Shown: positions 45,966 through 57,498, numbered from the stretch's first letter. The stretch is 64,000 nt of DNA from Periconia sp. R9002 (GCA_023627715.1 JAMAHW010000037.1:186001-250000); one strand, 5' to 3'. Translations and numbers: made by a program. Notes: a model not told the origin generated them from the letters alone.

Positions 45966-46690
45966 CTAGCACTTCTGCCACTTGACATACGCGACCTGTG
46001 TGAACTTGAGATCGGTCGAATCGGTTGTGAGAAGACCGGATGCTGAAGCATTGGTGGCCGTGAGGCGGACCTGCGAGTTGATGTTGAGCAGGCCGTTAGC
46101 GCCGCATGGCGACCAGATGGTGGAGGTGCTGGTGGCTTCATCATGCTTGAGATAGTCGCCAGTGATGGGGCCGACAAAGTCCTCCTGGGTGGATGACTGT
46201 TGCATTGGTCAACATGATGGTTCATGAATAATATAGGCTGACTAAACATACCTGAGCAGTCTGGCCAGAGAAGTAGTAGGTCGACTTGAGGGTTCCAGAG
46301 ACGCCCTTCTGGATGGCGGCGTAGCCGCGGTAGTCGGCGCTAAGGATGGAGTACTGGAAACCACCGGGGTACTTAATGTTGATGTTGATTTGGCAGTTCT
46401 TGCGGTTTTCGGTGACGGCGACGGTAGGGCCAATAGAGGCGATGTAGGTGTCGAAGATGAGGGTGACGAGGGTCCTGTCGTCGGAGAGCTGAGAGCTCAA
46501 GGTACCTTGAGGGCAGCCAGTTCCGCCATAGGTGACACTCTGGATGGTAACCTAAAGATTTATTAAAATAGATTTAGAAGGAGATGTTGGAAATTATTAC
46601 CGATCCCTCGGGAGGAACGACATCAACATTGCCGGGCAGGTTGGCGGGGATAGCCGCAACGAGGGGCAGGAAAGTAGCGAGCCACTTCAT
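45966..46690 (-). CDS. Secreted DUF4360 family protein
   Basis: Three exons (46690-46601, 46551-46252, 46196-45966; introns 49 and 55 nt, all phase 0) encode 206 aa. An N-terminal signal peptide is clear (MKWLATFLPLVAAIPA). The mature part has the DUF4360 pattern: VTYGGTGCPQGTLS near the start, SxxRTLVTLIFDTY, a C-x-I-N-I-N-I-K-Y-P-G-G-F core strand, and a C-terminal Cys two residues from the last basic residue. Four cysteines could form two disulfides. The family is common in plant-associated and other ascomycetes; function unknown. A TATA-like box lies 119 bp upstream. It is a candidate secreted or effector-like protein, but nothing in the sequence shows toxicity. Confidence 0.9.
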
Positions 46691-46808
46691 GTTGAATGTT
46701 TGAGATAGACAGCGGAGTAAAGCTGGATATTTCTGTGGGGATAATAGTACCAGAGAAACTGAGACCGGCAAGCTGATGAAGATCAATTTGGGGGGATATG
46801 AAGGCAGA

Positions 46809-46815
46809 TTATATA
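46809..46815 (-). promoter_or_regulatory. TATA-like box of the DUF4360 gene
   Basis: Reads TATATAA on the minus strand, 119 bp before the start codon at 46690. Confidence 0.5.
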
Positions 46816-48832
46816 GACAATTCGGCAGTCCAGTTTTGGGTCACACATGCCCTTTCACCAATACTTGCATCAGTTACTCCATCCCGTCACCTTTGCAGCG
46901 TGACTGATCAACTGACGCCAAGGTCAACTCTCCATATGCAGTACGGGTGGTCCGGCGGGCCGGGGTCTTCATAGGTCGAGAACCGGGTCACAATGGCAGA
47001 GAACTTGCGTAGTTGTACCAAGATCCGACTATGTTCACATCCCGGACTACTCTCTGGCGAAAGTTCTCCTAGAGTGCAAGGCTAATTCTCATGCACGAAT
47101 ACGAGGTCGATAGACGCCTGTGCCGTAGACCGCTTAACTCGGAAATCCTATAGTTCTCAGTTACGGATATGTTTGAGTCAGGATGGTCATTCGAAGCAGC
47201 GGCACTGATACCGATTTCTCCAACGAGGTCACAGATACCTTGTTCTATGATGAGACCTTGCGAACATGAAAACTACAGAGTGTGAGCAATTGAGATACTT
47301 GCAACCACCCAAGCCGGTCTCGGGGTCTTCTTAGGTGCACTGGGATTGAATGCTGTCAATACGAGGAACTGAGTTGCTTTTCCCTCGGATTGTGCCAATT
47401 GAGATCAGATGATAATCCAGGTTGCTCGAATCTCGCGCAGCCTGGTATGCCGAACTCACGCTTGAGCCGTGCTTTCGAGATAGGAAAGGTTAACGTGGTC
47501 TAGTATATTGAAGTTGAATTGGATGAATATAATATCCCGGGATAATGATCCAAACTTAGAACTTCTGGCCAAAACTACCGGGCCTTGAGCGTCGAGTGGG
47601 TCAGTTAGCTCCACCAGTTCAATTGTTTTCATCTATACTTCTCGTAAAGCGACACGACGGTATGCTTTCGTGGTACCGAGTGCTGAAAATAGTCCTCGGA
47701 TGTAGTCGAGATGTGATGTTCTCCTTAGCTGCTAGCGTAATCCTAAGTCGCGGATCTCGAAACGGTATGCACATATTGATCGTAGATTAACCTTAAATTA
47801 ATGCTTGTCAGAACATTGCTGCCAACCTATCGTATAATTTCAATCAGGGAATAACCCTCTCTGCAACAGACTCCAGGACCTGTTCAGAGACTGCTAAAAA
47901 TAAAAAGTCTAGACACTGCCATTGAACAGTGACCGAGGACACTCAGTCGGATGTTGCCATTGGGAAAAGCGAAGTGGAACGCGAGTCACAGAAGGCCCAG
48001 ACCATGCTTTTGTGGCGTGAGATTGGTGCCTACTGATAAATGCCCTTGAATTTAGCATAATAGATTGAAGGATTGATTATACCCATGCTGTCACAAAGAC
48101 GTAGAAAGTGCAGCAGGCCGTTGGTGAGGGTAGCGTTATATCCTCGGTAATCACAATTAGTTGGTGAGGACGAACAGTTTAACGAACCTTTTGGTGGACT
48201 GGAGGAGAGACACTGTATGATAAAAAGTCAAGCTGTGGGCGAAAAATGGATTAGACATTCTGTCCTCAATTAATAGCCAAGAGTCTTGGTGGCTGCAGGG
48301 ACCGACACAGACGCAGGGAAGATCAAACAGGTACGAGAGCCTCCAACAAGGCGGAAGCTGATTGGAGAAAATACGAGGTCACAAAGCTGTTGCGGTCCAG
48401 ACGGACATGGGTAAAGTGTGCAGCTTCATAGTCCTAGCGAAGCTGCTATGTAGGTAATTAAAGTGAACCTCCCGGGTAAAAGCTGAGAAGTACATATGTA
48501 AGCGAACAGACACCGCCGGGCTTGTCCTTGGGCTCACAAAAGGTATAAACGAAGAGAAAAGGATGCAATGAAATACAGAGGCATCCGAATGTGTCGCCAT
48601 GCATGGAATCATGAACGAAGTCCAAAAGAAAGTTGATAGGGAAGCTGACTGTGACGCTTCCAAATCCACCTGCCTGAATGGGAGATAGTGGCGCTAGACG
48701 CCACACTGTGGCAGGCCGTTGGATTTGTAAGGCGGGATAATGGCGTCAACGAAGCACCCAATGCGGCGAAATCTCAGATTCCAAATCCAACCTCGTCTTG
48801 TACAACTACTTGATCTTACAGTATTCCAGCAG

Positions 48833-48839
48833 TATATAA
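48833..48839 (+). promoter_or_regulatory. TATA-like box of the MsrA gene
   Basis: TATATAA on the plus strand, 66 bp before the first ATG at 48906, at a position typical for a fungal core promoter with a short 5' UTR. Confidence 0.6.
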
Positions 48840-48905
48840 ACTGAGAATATAGCGATCCTAAAGCTTCTATCATACCTCTTTCTCATCATCCTTTCTTACA
48901 CTTCC

Positions 48906-49581
48906 ATGTCCTTTCTCTCCCGCTTCCTGCGCCCGTTCACAACCATGTCCAACGCCCCCGCACAACCTATGAACGTGCCATCCGGCGCGCAAACCGCCAC
49001 TGTCGCTGCTGGGTGTTTCTGGGGTGTCGAGCACATGTACCGCAAAACATTTGCCAACAAAGGACTACTAGATGCGCGAGTGGGGTACATTGGAGGCGAC
49101 ACCAGCGATCCAAGCTACAGAGCCGTATGCAGTGGACGAACGGGCCGTACGCATCCCCCCTTTTCCGCCTCAATCCTCCCACACCTATTGTGCACCGGAA
49201 TTGAAGGTGACTAACTTGTATATAACAGACGCCGAAGCTCTTCAGATCGCATATGACCCCAACGCCGTCTCCTACCGCACCCTCCTCGAATTCTTCTACA
49301 AGATGCACGACCCCACCACGGCCAATTCGCAGGGCCCCGATGTCGGATCGCAGTACCGCTCGGCCATTTTCTACCACAACGCCGAGCAGGAGAAGATTGC
49401 CAAGGAGATCACAGAGAAAGTGAACAAGCAATGGTGGAAGGGTGGAGTGGTCACGGAGGTTTTGCCTGCGGGGCAGTGGTGGGATGCCGAAACCTACCAC
49501 CAAGAATACCTGGACAAGAACCCCTCGGGATACGAGTGCCCGAGCCATTTCTTGAGGAAATTCCCTGACCTGGTAGATTAG
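48906..49581 (+). CDS. MXR1: Peptide methionine-S-sulfoxide reductase A
   Basis: Reduces methionine-S-sulfoxide in proteins and free form, using thioredoxin. Two exons (48906-49146 and 49229-49581; intron 82 nt) encode 197 aa. The active site GCFWG is at residues 36-40 with Cys37 as the nucleophile. The splice rebuilds SGRTG-H-AEALQI, the family consensus. SQYRSAIFY and QWWDAETYHQEYL are also conserved. There are two in-frame start codons: Met1 opens an Arg/Phe-rich presequence-like segment (FLSRFLRPFTT), and Met14 gives a shorter cytosolic-type protein, so dual localisation is plausible. A TATA box lies 66 bp upstream. The neighbouring gene across the 3' side is convergent. Confidence 0.95.
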
Positions 49582-50054
49582 GGTGAGGATGAGTGAGGTT
49601 GGATTGTTGAATGATGTATAGCATAAGGGGCAACCGGAGTTTGGCGTTGAGCAGAATGGAATAGCGATTGTGCATATCCATCGGGGAAAACACTCCATAA
49701 TATACACGGTTTAGGATGTGTGTCGTTCTGCGGCTCACCTTCAAAATTGGTATTCTTTTGTATTCTTTTGTGAACGATTATAATTAGCGGGTTCTGTTTG
49801 AACAAAAAAAGTATCTTTTTTTGTTTGGTTAGAACCCCTTATAATTGTTCACACAAAAATGAAAAAGAATATTAAGTTTGAAGGACAGCCGCAGAACATG
49901 ACACATGAATCCCTACGATGACAAGGAACTGATTTTGGGCTTCATCTCTTTGCACTAGCTTCATGGAACTGACGAGTATAACTTTTTATTGATATTCATA
50001 ACGTCGCGTGATGGACCGTAGCTACATGGCAAAGACAGCTTCAATCACCACCAT
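49582..50054. other. Convergent 3' intergenic region, 473 bp
   Basis: AT-rich. A near-palindromic pair, TAACCCGCTAATTATAATCG-like and AACCCCTTATAATTGTTCAC-like, around 49770-49850 surrounds a poly-A/poly-T pair at 49803-49824 and could form a transcript-end hairpin. No gene. Confidence 0.4.
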
Positions 50055-50675
50055 CTATGACGGAGGCAGAAGCTCAAAGGTATGCGCAACCTCCTTCTCC
50101 CAACTCAGCCTAGCCTTGCCGTAAATTTCAGCGGCGGGCTTGAAAGTGCCATCGAGACCGGCGTTGAGCAAGCCGGTGCGAACGATGATGGTGTCAGGGC
50201 CCATTACATCCTGCACGTGGTAGACGTGAGCGGTGCAGTTCTTGCAGAAGTAGCAGTGAACTCCATTGCCTAAAATGGTCATGACGGTTAGCACAGGTCG
50301 CCATTTCATAAGCTTTTGGATAGATGAATGGGTACACGTACCGGAATCGCCCTTGTAGGTGTATTTCCCGAGATCATCTCCACCCTTGGTAATGTTGAGG
50401 GCGCTCTTGGGGACGATCTGGTTGAGAGTGAAGGTGGAGCCGGAGAGGATCTTGCAGGTGTCGCAGTGGCTATTATTTCCCCATTGTCAGTATTGAAGTT
50501 CGATGGTTTCAACATGCATCAGAGGAGCTAAGAAGGTCGAAGACGGTAGAGTGACGTAAACACAATCAGAGGAGGGGAAAACACCATACCAAAGAATGTG
50601 AGACTGCTGGTCCTTCTCCAACTTGGCAGTCCACTCAGTGTTACCGCAATGGCACTTTCCAGTGAATTCAGACAT
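50055..50675 (-). CDS. GFA/CENP-V domain zinc protein
   Basis: Small zinc-binding protein of the glutathione-dependent formaldehyde-activating (GFA)/CENP-V fold. Three exons (50675-50590, 50469-50342, 50269-50055; introns 120 and 72 nt) encode 142 aa. Zinc ligands: CHC at residues 8-10, a CHCDTC set formed across the first splice (Cys29, Cys31, Cys34), and YFCKNC in the third exon. SGSTFTLNQIVP and the Trp/Gly-containing TKGGDDLGKYTYKGDSG loop are typical. Most fungal members have no proven reaction; formaldehyde-glutathione activity is inferred only from the family name. The promoter carries a TATA box inside a long inverted repeat (50783-50850). Confidence 0.92.
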
Positions 50676-52295
50676 GACGACGAAATAGGGTATCCAATTG
50701 AGAGACGAAAAGAAACGTGAGCTAACTCGATACGGTTCGATGGAAGTGTAAAAAAGATGCTCAATGGTGATAACAAGACATCAAGGTCCTCAGAGGAGAG
50801 GGGAAAGACGTAGTATTTATACAGCCTCTGTCCTCTCCCCCGAGGACCTTAGCTGCGTCGATGTGACCCTCCGAGTGGCCCTCAAGAGCCCCTCCCCTAT
50901 TCGCCCCCTCCCTCTCCTCTCCTCTCAACAACATCATCATCATCGTTTCCACCGCCGCTCCGCCGCTTACCCCGCCGCTGCATGTTGCATGACACTGAAA
51001 GCATGTCTCCCAGGGCTCCATCGAGTCCCTCCTAAAAAGCAATGCAACACCCCGGCTCCCGCAGATACAACACCACCAGGAAAGAAACAAAGCATCGATC
51101 GATCTCCCTCTAAACTACTCTACACACACCAATTCCCTCGCCCGCAATCCCTCCATCCCTCCTCAGACTACGGCAGTACACCACCAAGAACCACCAACGC
51201 TTATGCTCGTATACCCTAAACACATACCGTAAACGTAAACCAACCCATCCACCCTCTATGCACATCCCAGGCCAATCGATCCTCCGTCTCTTTTCTCGCG
51301 CGTGTCGAATCAATTGGGGCCAACAAAGTTGCTGTGTTTCCCTAGTTACATGCCCTAACACCGACCCATGCAACCGTCGTAATTCCAAATACCCTTTATC
51401 GGACCCCTCGTGTTTCGGTTTTTTTTTTACGTCGTGTCGGTGGTGGGGTAGCTAGAGCACGGACGATGGATCCGACGTCAGCGCGCGGCGGATCCCGTGT
51501 GGTGGGGTATACACCTAGTCATTATACAAAGGTATGCAAGGTCCCAGCTGAATAGGATGCTGACGAACAAGTGCATGCTACATGAACATAAGAATTCGAG
51601 AACGTCGAGAATGTGGTAAGCCTTCAATTGATGTTCGTTTCTCCCTGATCTCCGGAGAAAAACGGAAAGTGTTTGCGAGGAATTCAGAGACTTGGCTCCT
51701 GAGGTATGATTATCTGATTTTTGCCGAGTCAGAGAAATCGTAAAAGTTGATCGATGCGGTGTGAGATCCTCCAGACCGGTATCAATACTAGTTGTCAAAA
51801 AACGGAAAATCTTGACCAACGAGGAAAATCTACTATCATCAAGCGGTTCGTTTCCGCACCAAGAACAATATCCCTTTTAGGCTTTCGTAACGGAAAGAAA
51901 ATGCGCCGATGGGAGGGAAAGAGGTATTTGGAATTAACCCCATTCCCGAATATTGACAAGGTTCCATCCAACGCAGGGAAGGATTCCCATGGTTTCGGAC
52001 GCCTGGTTGCCCCAAGTGTTGGTTTGTTATCTATGTAGGTACTTACATATCTTTAAGTACATGTACCTACGAGGCAACTTCTCCATTGGGTAAGGCAGCG
52101 AGATACAGTTTGATGTAGATAGACTAGGTCGGACATCAATTGATACTATGTTCTGGCCCCGGAAAAAAAAGCGCAGGCGTAAAAAAAAGGTAGTATATAC
52201 ATAAACATCATATGCGTCATTTTCAACTTCATAAAGCATCACAGTAAATACCATCTACATGCAAATTGGTATCAATCCTTTACCCAAAACAACCT
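50676..52295. other. Intergenic, 1.6 kb
   Basis: Promoter of the GFA gene with the inverted repeat, then C-rich, Pro-codon-like sequence at 50900-51250 that is open in one frame but lacks family signal. After 51500 comes AT-richer sequence. GTAGGTACTTACAT...AAGTACATGTACCTAC near 52036 is a short inverted pair. No gene recognised. Confidence 0.45.
50783..50850. promoter_or_regulatory. Long inverted repeat around the TATA box of the GFA gene
   Basis: Left arm AAGGTCCTCAGAGGAGAGG at 50783-50801. The right arm, read in reverse complement from 50850, is AAGGTCCTCGGGGGAGAGG: 17 of 19 match. Between them lies TATAAATA (minus strand, 50814-50821), 139 bp upstream of the start codon at 50675. Confidence 0.6.
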
Positions 52296-54180
52296 TCACT
52301 CCACCTCGAGCAGCTTATACCGCCCATTCTGCTTATCCAACGCCGCCTCGATCCTCTCCATGACCGTGAGCACCTTCTCCTCTTCCAACCGGCGACCCAC
52401 GACCTGCACGCCAACGGGCAGACCCGCCATCTTGGCAGCGTCGTAGTGCTTGTACGCGCCCTTTGCGACTCCATTGAGCGCCTTGAAGTTGAAGGACGCG
52501 GGGAGCTGATCGCGGGCTGCATCGACATGAGTGACGGGGATGATGCCAGCAGAGTAGTCCAGCTACATAATCGTTCATCAGCCATGTTCGCGTTTGAAGG
52601 GGGAAAAAAAGGTGGCGAGTGGGAGGAGGAGGGAGGGGGAGCTTACCAGGTTGAACAGGAAGGTATATCCACAGCTGCTGACGGCGTCGTGCATGCCATC
52701 GTGCGGGACGGCGGGCGTCGCGTTGGGCGCCGTGATCATGACATCCATTTTCGCCTCGTCGTTCCACCAGTTGAAGAATTTGTTCTTGAAGGCTTCGCGC
52801 TTGCCGGCTAATTGCCAGTACTCGTGCGCTGTCTTAGGGTGCCAGTCACGGAGTAACCCAGCCCATACACTGTCCCGCTTTACGTATTTCACCCAGAGGT
52901 AGTACACGTACTTGATGGGCCGTGGAAGGTTCATGTAGAACACCAGTTGGGAGGCGCCTGAATCATTCCACTCGCCAGTGCGGAAAAAGGACATCATGGT
53001 GGCGCCTCCGTCGCTGAGGAGTAGTTGAGACGCAAGGTAGAGAGCTTCGTACGGAGCAGGAGGTTGTACGTCGTATACTTCATGGCCCTCAGCGGCCAAC
53101 GCCTTGGCTACATCGTCTAAAGCACGCGCGCATGCGGGAGATGGATCCACAACGCCATCTGTTCGCATGACGCCCACCCGAAGGGTTTTCTTCTCCTTGT
53201 ATTCCTTCTCCAGGTTCTCCCGCCATTCCAGCGGGTGCACCGTGTAATCGTATTTCCAAGGCTGCATCTGTATCAAGCTCCGCGTGAAATAGGTAAGATC
53301 GTTCAGCGTGCGTGCCATGGGGCTGAATACGCTGGGTATGGCTTCCTGACCAGGCATAGAGGTGTTCATTCCCATCTTTGGCCATCTTCCGGTGGAGCAT
53401 CGTATTGAGTAGCAGCCTGAGAAATGGGCGGGCACCCTCACGGAGCCTGCAACATCGGATCCGATGCCGATGCGACTGCCACCGAATGCCAATAGAGCAG
53501 ATTCACCGCCGGTTGATCCACCTGGAGAGTAATCGCGGTTGTGTGGGTTGGTGCAGCGGCCCCAAACGTCGTTTGTGGATTCGAACGAGAGCAGCGTGGT
53601 AGGGAGGTTGGTTTTCACGAAGGGCACGGCACCTGGACAAGTCAATTTGCGATGCATGCGAGGATAGGGTTCAACATACCGGCATCTTTGAGAAGCTTGA
53701 CCATAGGCCCATCTTCCGCATACGGCTTCCCAGTGTTGGCCGAAAAGCCCACCGAGATGTCGAAGCCCTTGACTTGTATGGAGTCCTTCAAGGAAACCGG
53801 TATTCCAGCCAATGGGCCTTTGAGGTTGATCTCGTTTTTAGCCCATTCTTCCGCTTCAGGGAACAAGATCTCGGTGGCGCAATTCGTCTTCTCGTGGGCC
53901 TTTACGGTGACCTTGCCGTACGCGCGGAGGATGTCTACGGGAGAGGTGACTTGTTTGTGAACATCTTGAACGAGTTCTTGTATCGGTTTCCCGAGAATGG
54001 TGCGTTCTTGAGGAGATAGAGGGGAGAGGTAAGCTTGTCCTAGGGATTTGATCTTGGAGGCGCGCTCATCTTGCTTGCGCTGGCTAGAATCTGGTCAGCT
54101 CGTGTGCTTGAAGCCTGAGTGGGGGTGTGGAGAGCTGTCTACCAATCGCGCCTGTGCTGCAGATAGCTCGAAAGACCCAT
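52296..54180 (-). CDS. Amidase signature family enzyme (acetamidase/FAAH-like)
   Basis: Hydrolyses carboxamides to acid plus ammonia or amine. Four exons (54180-54143, 54083-53680, 53632-52647, 52562-52296; introns 59, 47 and 84 nt) encode 564 aa, the usual size for fungal general amidases. The catalytic triad is complete: Lys112 in IPVSLKDS, the cis-Ser in SPGGSTGG (Ser187), and the nucleophile Ser211 in GSDVAGSVR. The glycine-rich signature runs from about 184 to 217. The C-terminal GLPVGVQVVGRRLEEEKVL segment closes the fold. It most resembles cytosolic acetamidase/fatty-acid-amide-hydrolase-like fungal proteins; the true substrate is not known. The tiny first exon (38 nt) encodes MGLSSYLQHRRD. 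No signal peptide. Confidence 0.93.
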
Positions 54181-55414
54181 GCTATGCTATTAAATATCAC
54201 CGTAAGTTCTATTATTTTGGACAAGGAGCGAGAGAGAGAGAGAGAGAGAAACACGGTAATCATTCAGGCCAAAAATGCCTTCATCAATGAAAGAGAGTCC
54301 ATCGTGCCATCTCATGCCTTTTAAGGATTGGGCATCTCTCCGACACAAGCCGAGGCGAGGTTACCTATCGGCTGTACCTGCCACGTCGGGCGGCTGCTAT
54401 CTTCTCCGCAGTAAACCTTCTCCACAATACAACACTACGCTTGATAATCCGTCACCCCATTCTTGCCCTTGGACTTCAAAACTGCTCCCAAATATCTCCA
54501 TCGGGAGGTCTTCTCTTTTATGTTTTATGGCGCCATGTTTAGGCAGCCAAATCCAGATACAGCACACAGCAGCCCATAGCGCCATGGCCCGTGGGATGTG
54601 CACTCATGCATTCAACGCGTTTCTCTAGGCAACGCGTCTTCCAGCCAGCGCGACTTTGCAGAGCGCTCCTCCGAAACCACCTCTGATTGAGCCTCAACAG
54701 ATCTAAGCATAGCTCCCGCGCGCGATCGGGGATGAAGCTGAAGTGGGCCCGTCGGAAGCAAACCGCAAGCCGCAAGTCATCTCTCATCCAGTCGATCAGT
54801 GAAGCACCAAGTGGCTCTAGATCCTCCTCAGCGGTTAACGCTTGATGTGACGCAAAAAGTACTCGCAGAACTGTAGTTTTGATGAAGTAGGGTAGCTCAA
54901 TGCTGTAGCCGCCAGCCTGCGTCTGTGCAGCATCTCGCCTACATCGGACATTTTCTGAAGCATCGCTGATCTCGCTTCTCATTGGCACGATCAGCGACTG
55001 CTCGAGATGGCATGAAACAATACAACAAAAACATTCGACTGACAGGAATAGCAAAGAAGCTACGACCATCCAAGCTGTTCAATGCTTCCAGCAGTCGAGA
55101 TACTGACGGCTCTAGGTATTTAAGATGCATCGCCAGCAGTCTGCAGTCTCTCATCATCCACTTCAGCATCCACTTCACAACCAACCAACATTTCCTTTTC
55201 TTTCCTCTGTCTCTTTCTATTTCCTGTCTCCTTGTCTCATCTTTTGATTTCATTCACTCAAGAAAAGTCTCACTGTCAAACGCATTCACTTCATCTGCCG
55301 TGCAGATTTCTTTCAATCACTACAACGCAAAGCCGTTCCTCGACCAGTTCGAACTTCCCAACCAAACAACAATCTTTCCCACTTTCTTCATTTTCAACAC
55401 ACCAATCATTCAAA
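54181..55414. other. Divergent intergenic region, 1.2 kb
   Basis: Upstream of the amidase gene and of the MARVEL gene. A GA microsatellite is at about 54229-54249. From 55130 on it is a C/T-rich leader typical of a strongly expressed fungal gene (long pyrimidine tracts before the ATG at 55415). No gene recognised in between. Confidence 0.5.
54229..54249. repeat. (GA) microsatellite
   Basis: About ten GA units 50 bp upstream of the amidase start codon. Confidence 0.85.
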
Positions 55415-56121
55415 ATGCCTGTTCCTACCTACGGCGCTGCCCCCATCAGCAAGCTCTTCTTGCTTGTGCGAATGATGCAGGTCCTTGCCATGATCATCAT
55501 CATCGGTATCACTGCCAACTTCATTGGCAACATTGTCAGCACGGGTGTCGAGCCTCCCAAGGAGTTTGTGGGCACGATCAGTGTGGTACGTTTCCCCTTT
55601 TCTTGCATGTAAAATGCCAGCTTTGCTAACGTAATACTCAGACTTGCATCGCGACCTTGTACATCATGGTCAGCATTGCCTTCTTCTGGTCGGGCGCAAA
55701 CCTCGGCCTGCTCGTCATGTCTGGCATTGACTCCCTACTCCTCATTGCATTCATCGTGGTGGCGGTTACCGTTGGAAAACCCATCTCTTTCCTCAACTGC
55801 TACGTTATCGGCAAGGCCTCCTCAGAGGTGGATGCGGCCTATGCTTTTGCCTTTACCACCTCGGTGAAGAACAACCTCAACACCATGGGTGACAAGCTGA
55901 GCTTGAGCCACTGGGCTGGCGTCACCAGGTCCAACTGCTTCCAAGCTAAGACAGTCTGGGGTCTTGGAATCGCGCTCTGGTACGTGGTTCATTCACACTC
56001 GTCTCCGTTCAAGTGACTGACATTTCGCAGCATTCTTTTCACGACCTCTTGCGTCCTTCTTCCCGCACTTTTCTACAAGAACAAGAAGGCCAATGCTCCT
56101 CCCAAGGCCGTGGATGCTTAA
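55415..56121 (+). CDS. MARVEL-type four-helix membrane protein
   Basis: Three exons (55415-55585, 55642-55979, 56031-56121; introns 56 and 51 nt) encode 199 aa. Four hydrophobic segments are visible: about residues 11-38 (LFLLVRMMQVLAMIIIIGIT), 58-76 (IATLYIMVSIAFFW), 80-105 (GLLVMSGIDSLLLIAFIVVA) and 165-185 (ILFTTSCVLLPALFY). Both tails are short and cytosolic-looking, and the C-terminus is Lys-rich. A Cys/Ala-rich loop lies between TM3 and TM4 (SFLNCYVIGKASSEVDAAYA). This is the layout of fungal MARVEL domain proteins (Nce102/Fhn1 relatives) linked to plasma-membrane domains, but the specific function is not known. The pyrimidine-rich leader suggests good expression. Confidence 0.87.
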
Positions 56122-56559
56122 TTGCAAGCTTTGGTAACAGCTCGAGCTACCCATCTTCAACAACGCCCCACGGTGGTGCGGTTGCGAAATACATGGTCAA
56201 TGTGCCGGCCGTCTACAACATGTCAACATCATAAAAAATAGTAACAAACAATCGAGAGGTGGCCTGGGTGAGATGTAGGAGGAAGATGCTTGGGTATTTT
56301 CGGATTTGGCTGGGAGTTTTTGGCTTTGCTGGTTTTGTTTGTTTTTAGACATTGAATGTCTCTAATCCTAATGAGCAACGGTTTGAATTGCATCTCTGTA
56401 GTAGGATAAAAAGCGAACAAAGTAATATAAAAAATTCTGTCTCGCAGCCAGGTTGAACTCTACAAGCACTGAGGTCGTGCATCCTTCGGACTATTTCGAC
56501 CCATCGGTAAAAAGCTATCTCCTATAACAAAAAGATAACAGACGGGATGGAACATCTGC
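56122..56559. other. Convergent 3' intergenic region, 438 bp
   Basis: 3' flanks of the MARVEL and NmrA-like genes; AT-rich with T-runs near 56320-56350. No gene. Confidence 0.5.
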
Positions 56560-57498
56560 TCACTCCAACGCAAACCCGGTTTCCCTCAAAAACTCCTCAA
56601 ACCCCTTCAACGTCCCCACGGCCTGTTTCTGCGCCCACTCCACATCCTCCCTCATCCTCGGCCCAAAATACCCACACTCCTCAAAAAACCTCCCCGTCTC
56701 CAACATAATCCCCCCCAACGGCTCAGGAAAACTTCCCCGCCACTCCTCCTCCTCAACCCTCACGACCCGCACCGTTTTCCCCGCCACTTTCGACATGATG
56801 CCCGCCATATCCCGCATCGAGTACAAACCCTGCGCGGCCGCGAAGAAGGCGCCTTCGTACCTATCCGGATCACCGAGGATGGCGTTCGTAAACGCGCCTA
56901 CATCCCTGGCATCGAATAACGGCATCAACGTCTCGGTCGGGTGATTCATGCTCGCTATCACGTACGTGCCATCGTTCTGCGGAGCTTTCCGCGGCGCGAG
57001 AACGCTGTAAATGTTCTGCATGTAGCTCCCCGGCGCAACAAACGCAGACTTGATAGGAAGACCACGGATATACTCTTCAACCTCAGCTTTCACATCAAAG
57101 TGCTCGACCTTCGCTGTCCCGTCCGAGATTCTAGCAGCGTGCGGGAGCGTGCTCCAGATTATGTATCGCACGTTTTGGCGCAGGGCTTCGGCGCACAAGG
57201 CGCGGGCTTGTCGGGTTTCGACCTCGCGCGTGTTGCCGCCGTACGCGGTGTTGGTGGTGGCGAAGACGAAGGATGCGCCTGCCAGGGCGGCGGGGAGCGT
57301 GGAAGGGTCGTCGAGGTCGGCGGTGAGGACTTGGACGCCGGCGGTGGAGAGAGTTTGCGCGGTTGGGCTGGTCGCGTTGCGGGTTATGGCTCGGAGGGAG
57401 TATTGGGAGGAGAGTTTGGGGTGGGTGAGGAGGGATTGGATGACGGAGTGGCCTTGGTTGCCGGTTGCGCCGAAGACGACGAGGAGGGGGTTGGACAT
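56560..57498 (-). CDS. NmrA-like NAD(P)-binding protein
   Basis: Single exon, 312 aa. The N-terminal Rossmann loop is VFGATGNQGHSVIQSLL (residues 8-24). An Arg (RAITRN) follows the second strand, as in NADP-preferring NmrA proteins. The family's YIIWSTLPH strand and the GSYMQNIYSVLAP segment are present. The YxxxK catalytic pair of true SDR enzymes is absent, which fits a redox-sensing regulator or an atypical reductase rather than a dehydrogenase. NmrA itself controls nitrogen metabolite repression through AreA, but most paralogues, including this one, have no known partner. The gene is unusually GC-rich at third positions, like the GDPD gene. Confidence 0.92.
   Translation of the reverse strand: MSNPLLVVFGATGNQGHSVIQSLLTHPKLSSQYSLRAITRNATSPTAQTLSTAGVQVLTADLDDPSTLPAALAGASFVFATTNTAYGGNTREVETRQARALCAEALRQNVRYIIWSTLPHAARISDGTAKVEHFDVKAEVEEYIRGLPIKSAFVAPGSYMQNIYSVLAPRKAPQNDGTYVIASMNHPTETLMPLFDARDVGAFTNAILGDPDRYEGAFFAAAQGLYSMRDMAGIMSKVAGKTVRVVRVEEEEWRGSFPEPLGGIMLETGRFFEECGYFGPRMREDVEWAQKQAVGTLKGFEEFLRETGFALE

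Larger units (their letters stand above)
46691..48905. other. 2.2 kb gene-free region
   Basis: Contains the promoters of two divergent genes (TATA-like boxes at 46809-46815 and 48833-48839). Between them lies about 2 kb of moderately AT-rich sequence with stop codons in every frame and no recognised gene or repeat. Confidence 0.5.

Noticed and set aside
46960..47340. Two similar CGGGGTCTTC(A/T)TAGGT words suggesting a repeat
   Set aside because: The match is only about 15 bp and does not extend into the flanks.
48379..48706. Two overlapping hydrophobic minus-strand frames
   Set aside because: Short, no conserved motif, and no splice links; likely chance frames in the MsrA upstream region.
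50764..51219. 151-residue plus-strand frame upstream of the GFA gene
   Set aside because: The Pro/Ser/Thr-rich translation comes from C-rich sequence; it includes the inverted-repeat promoter region and has no domain.
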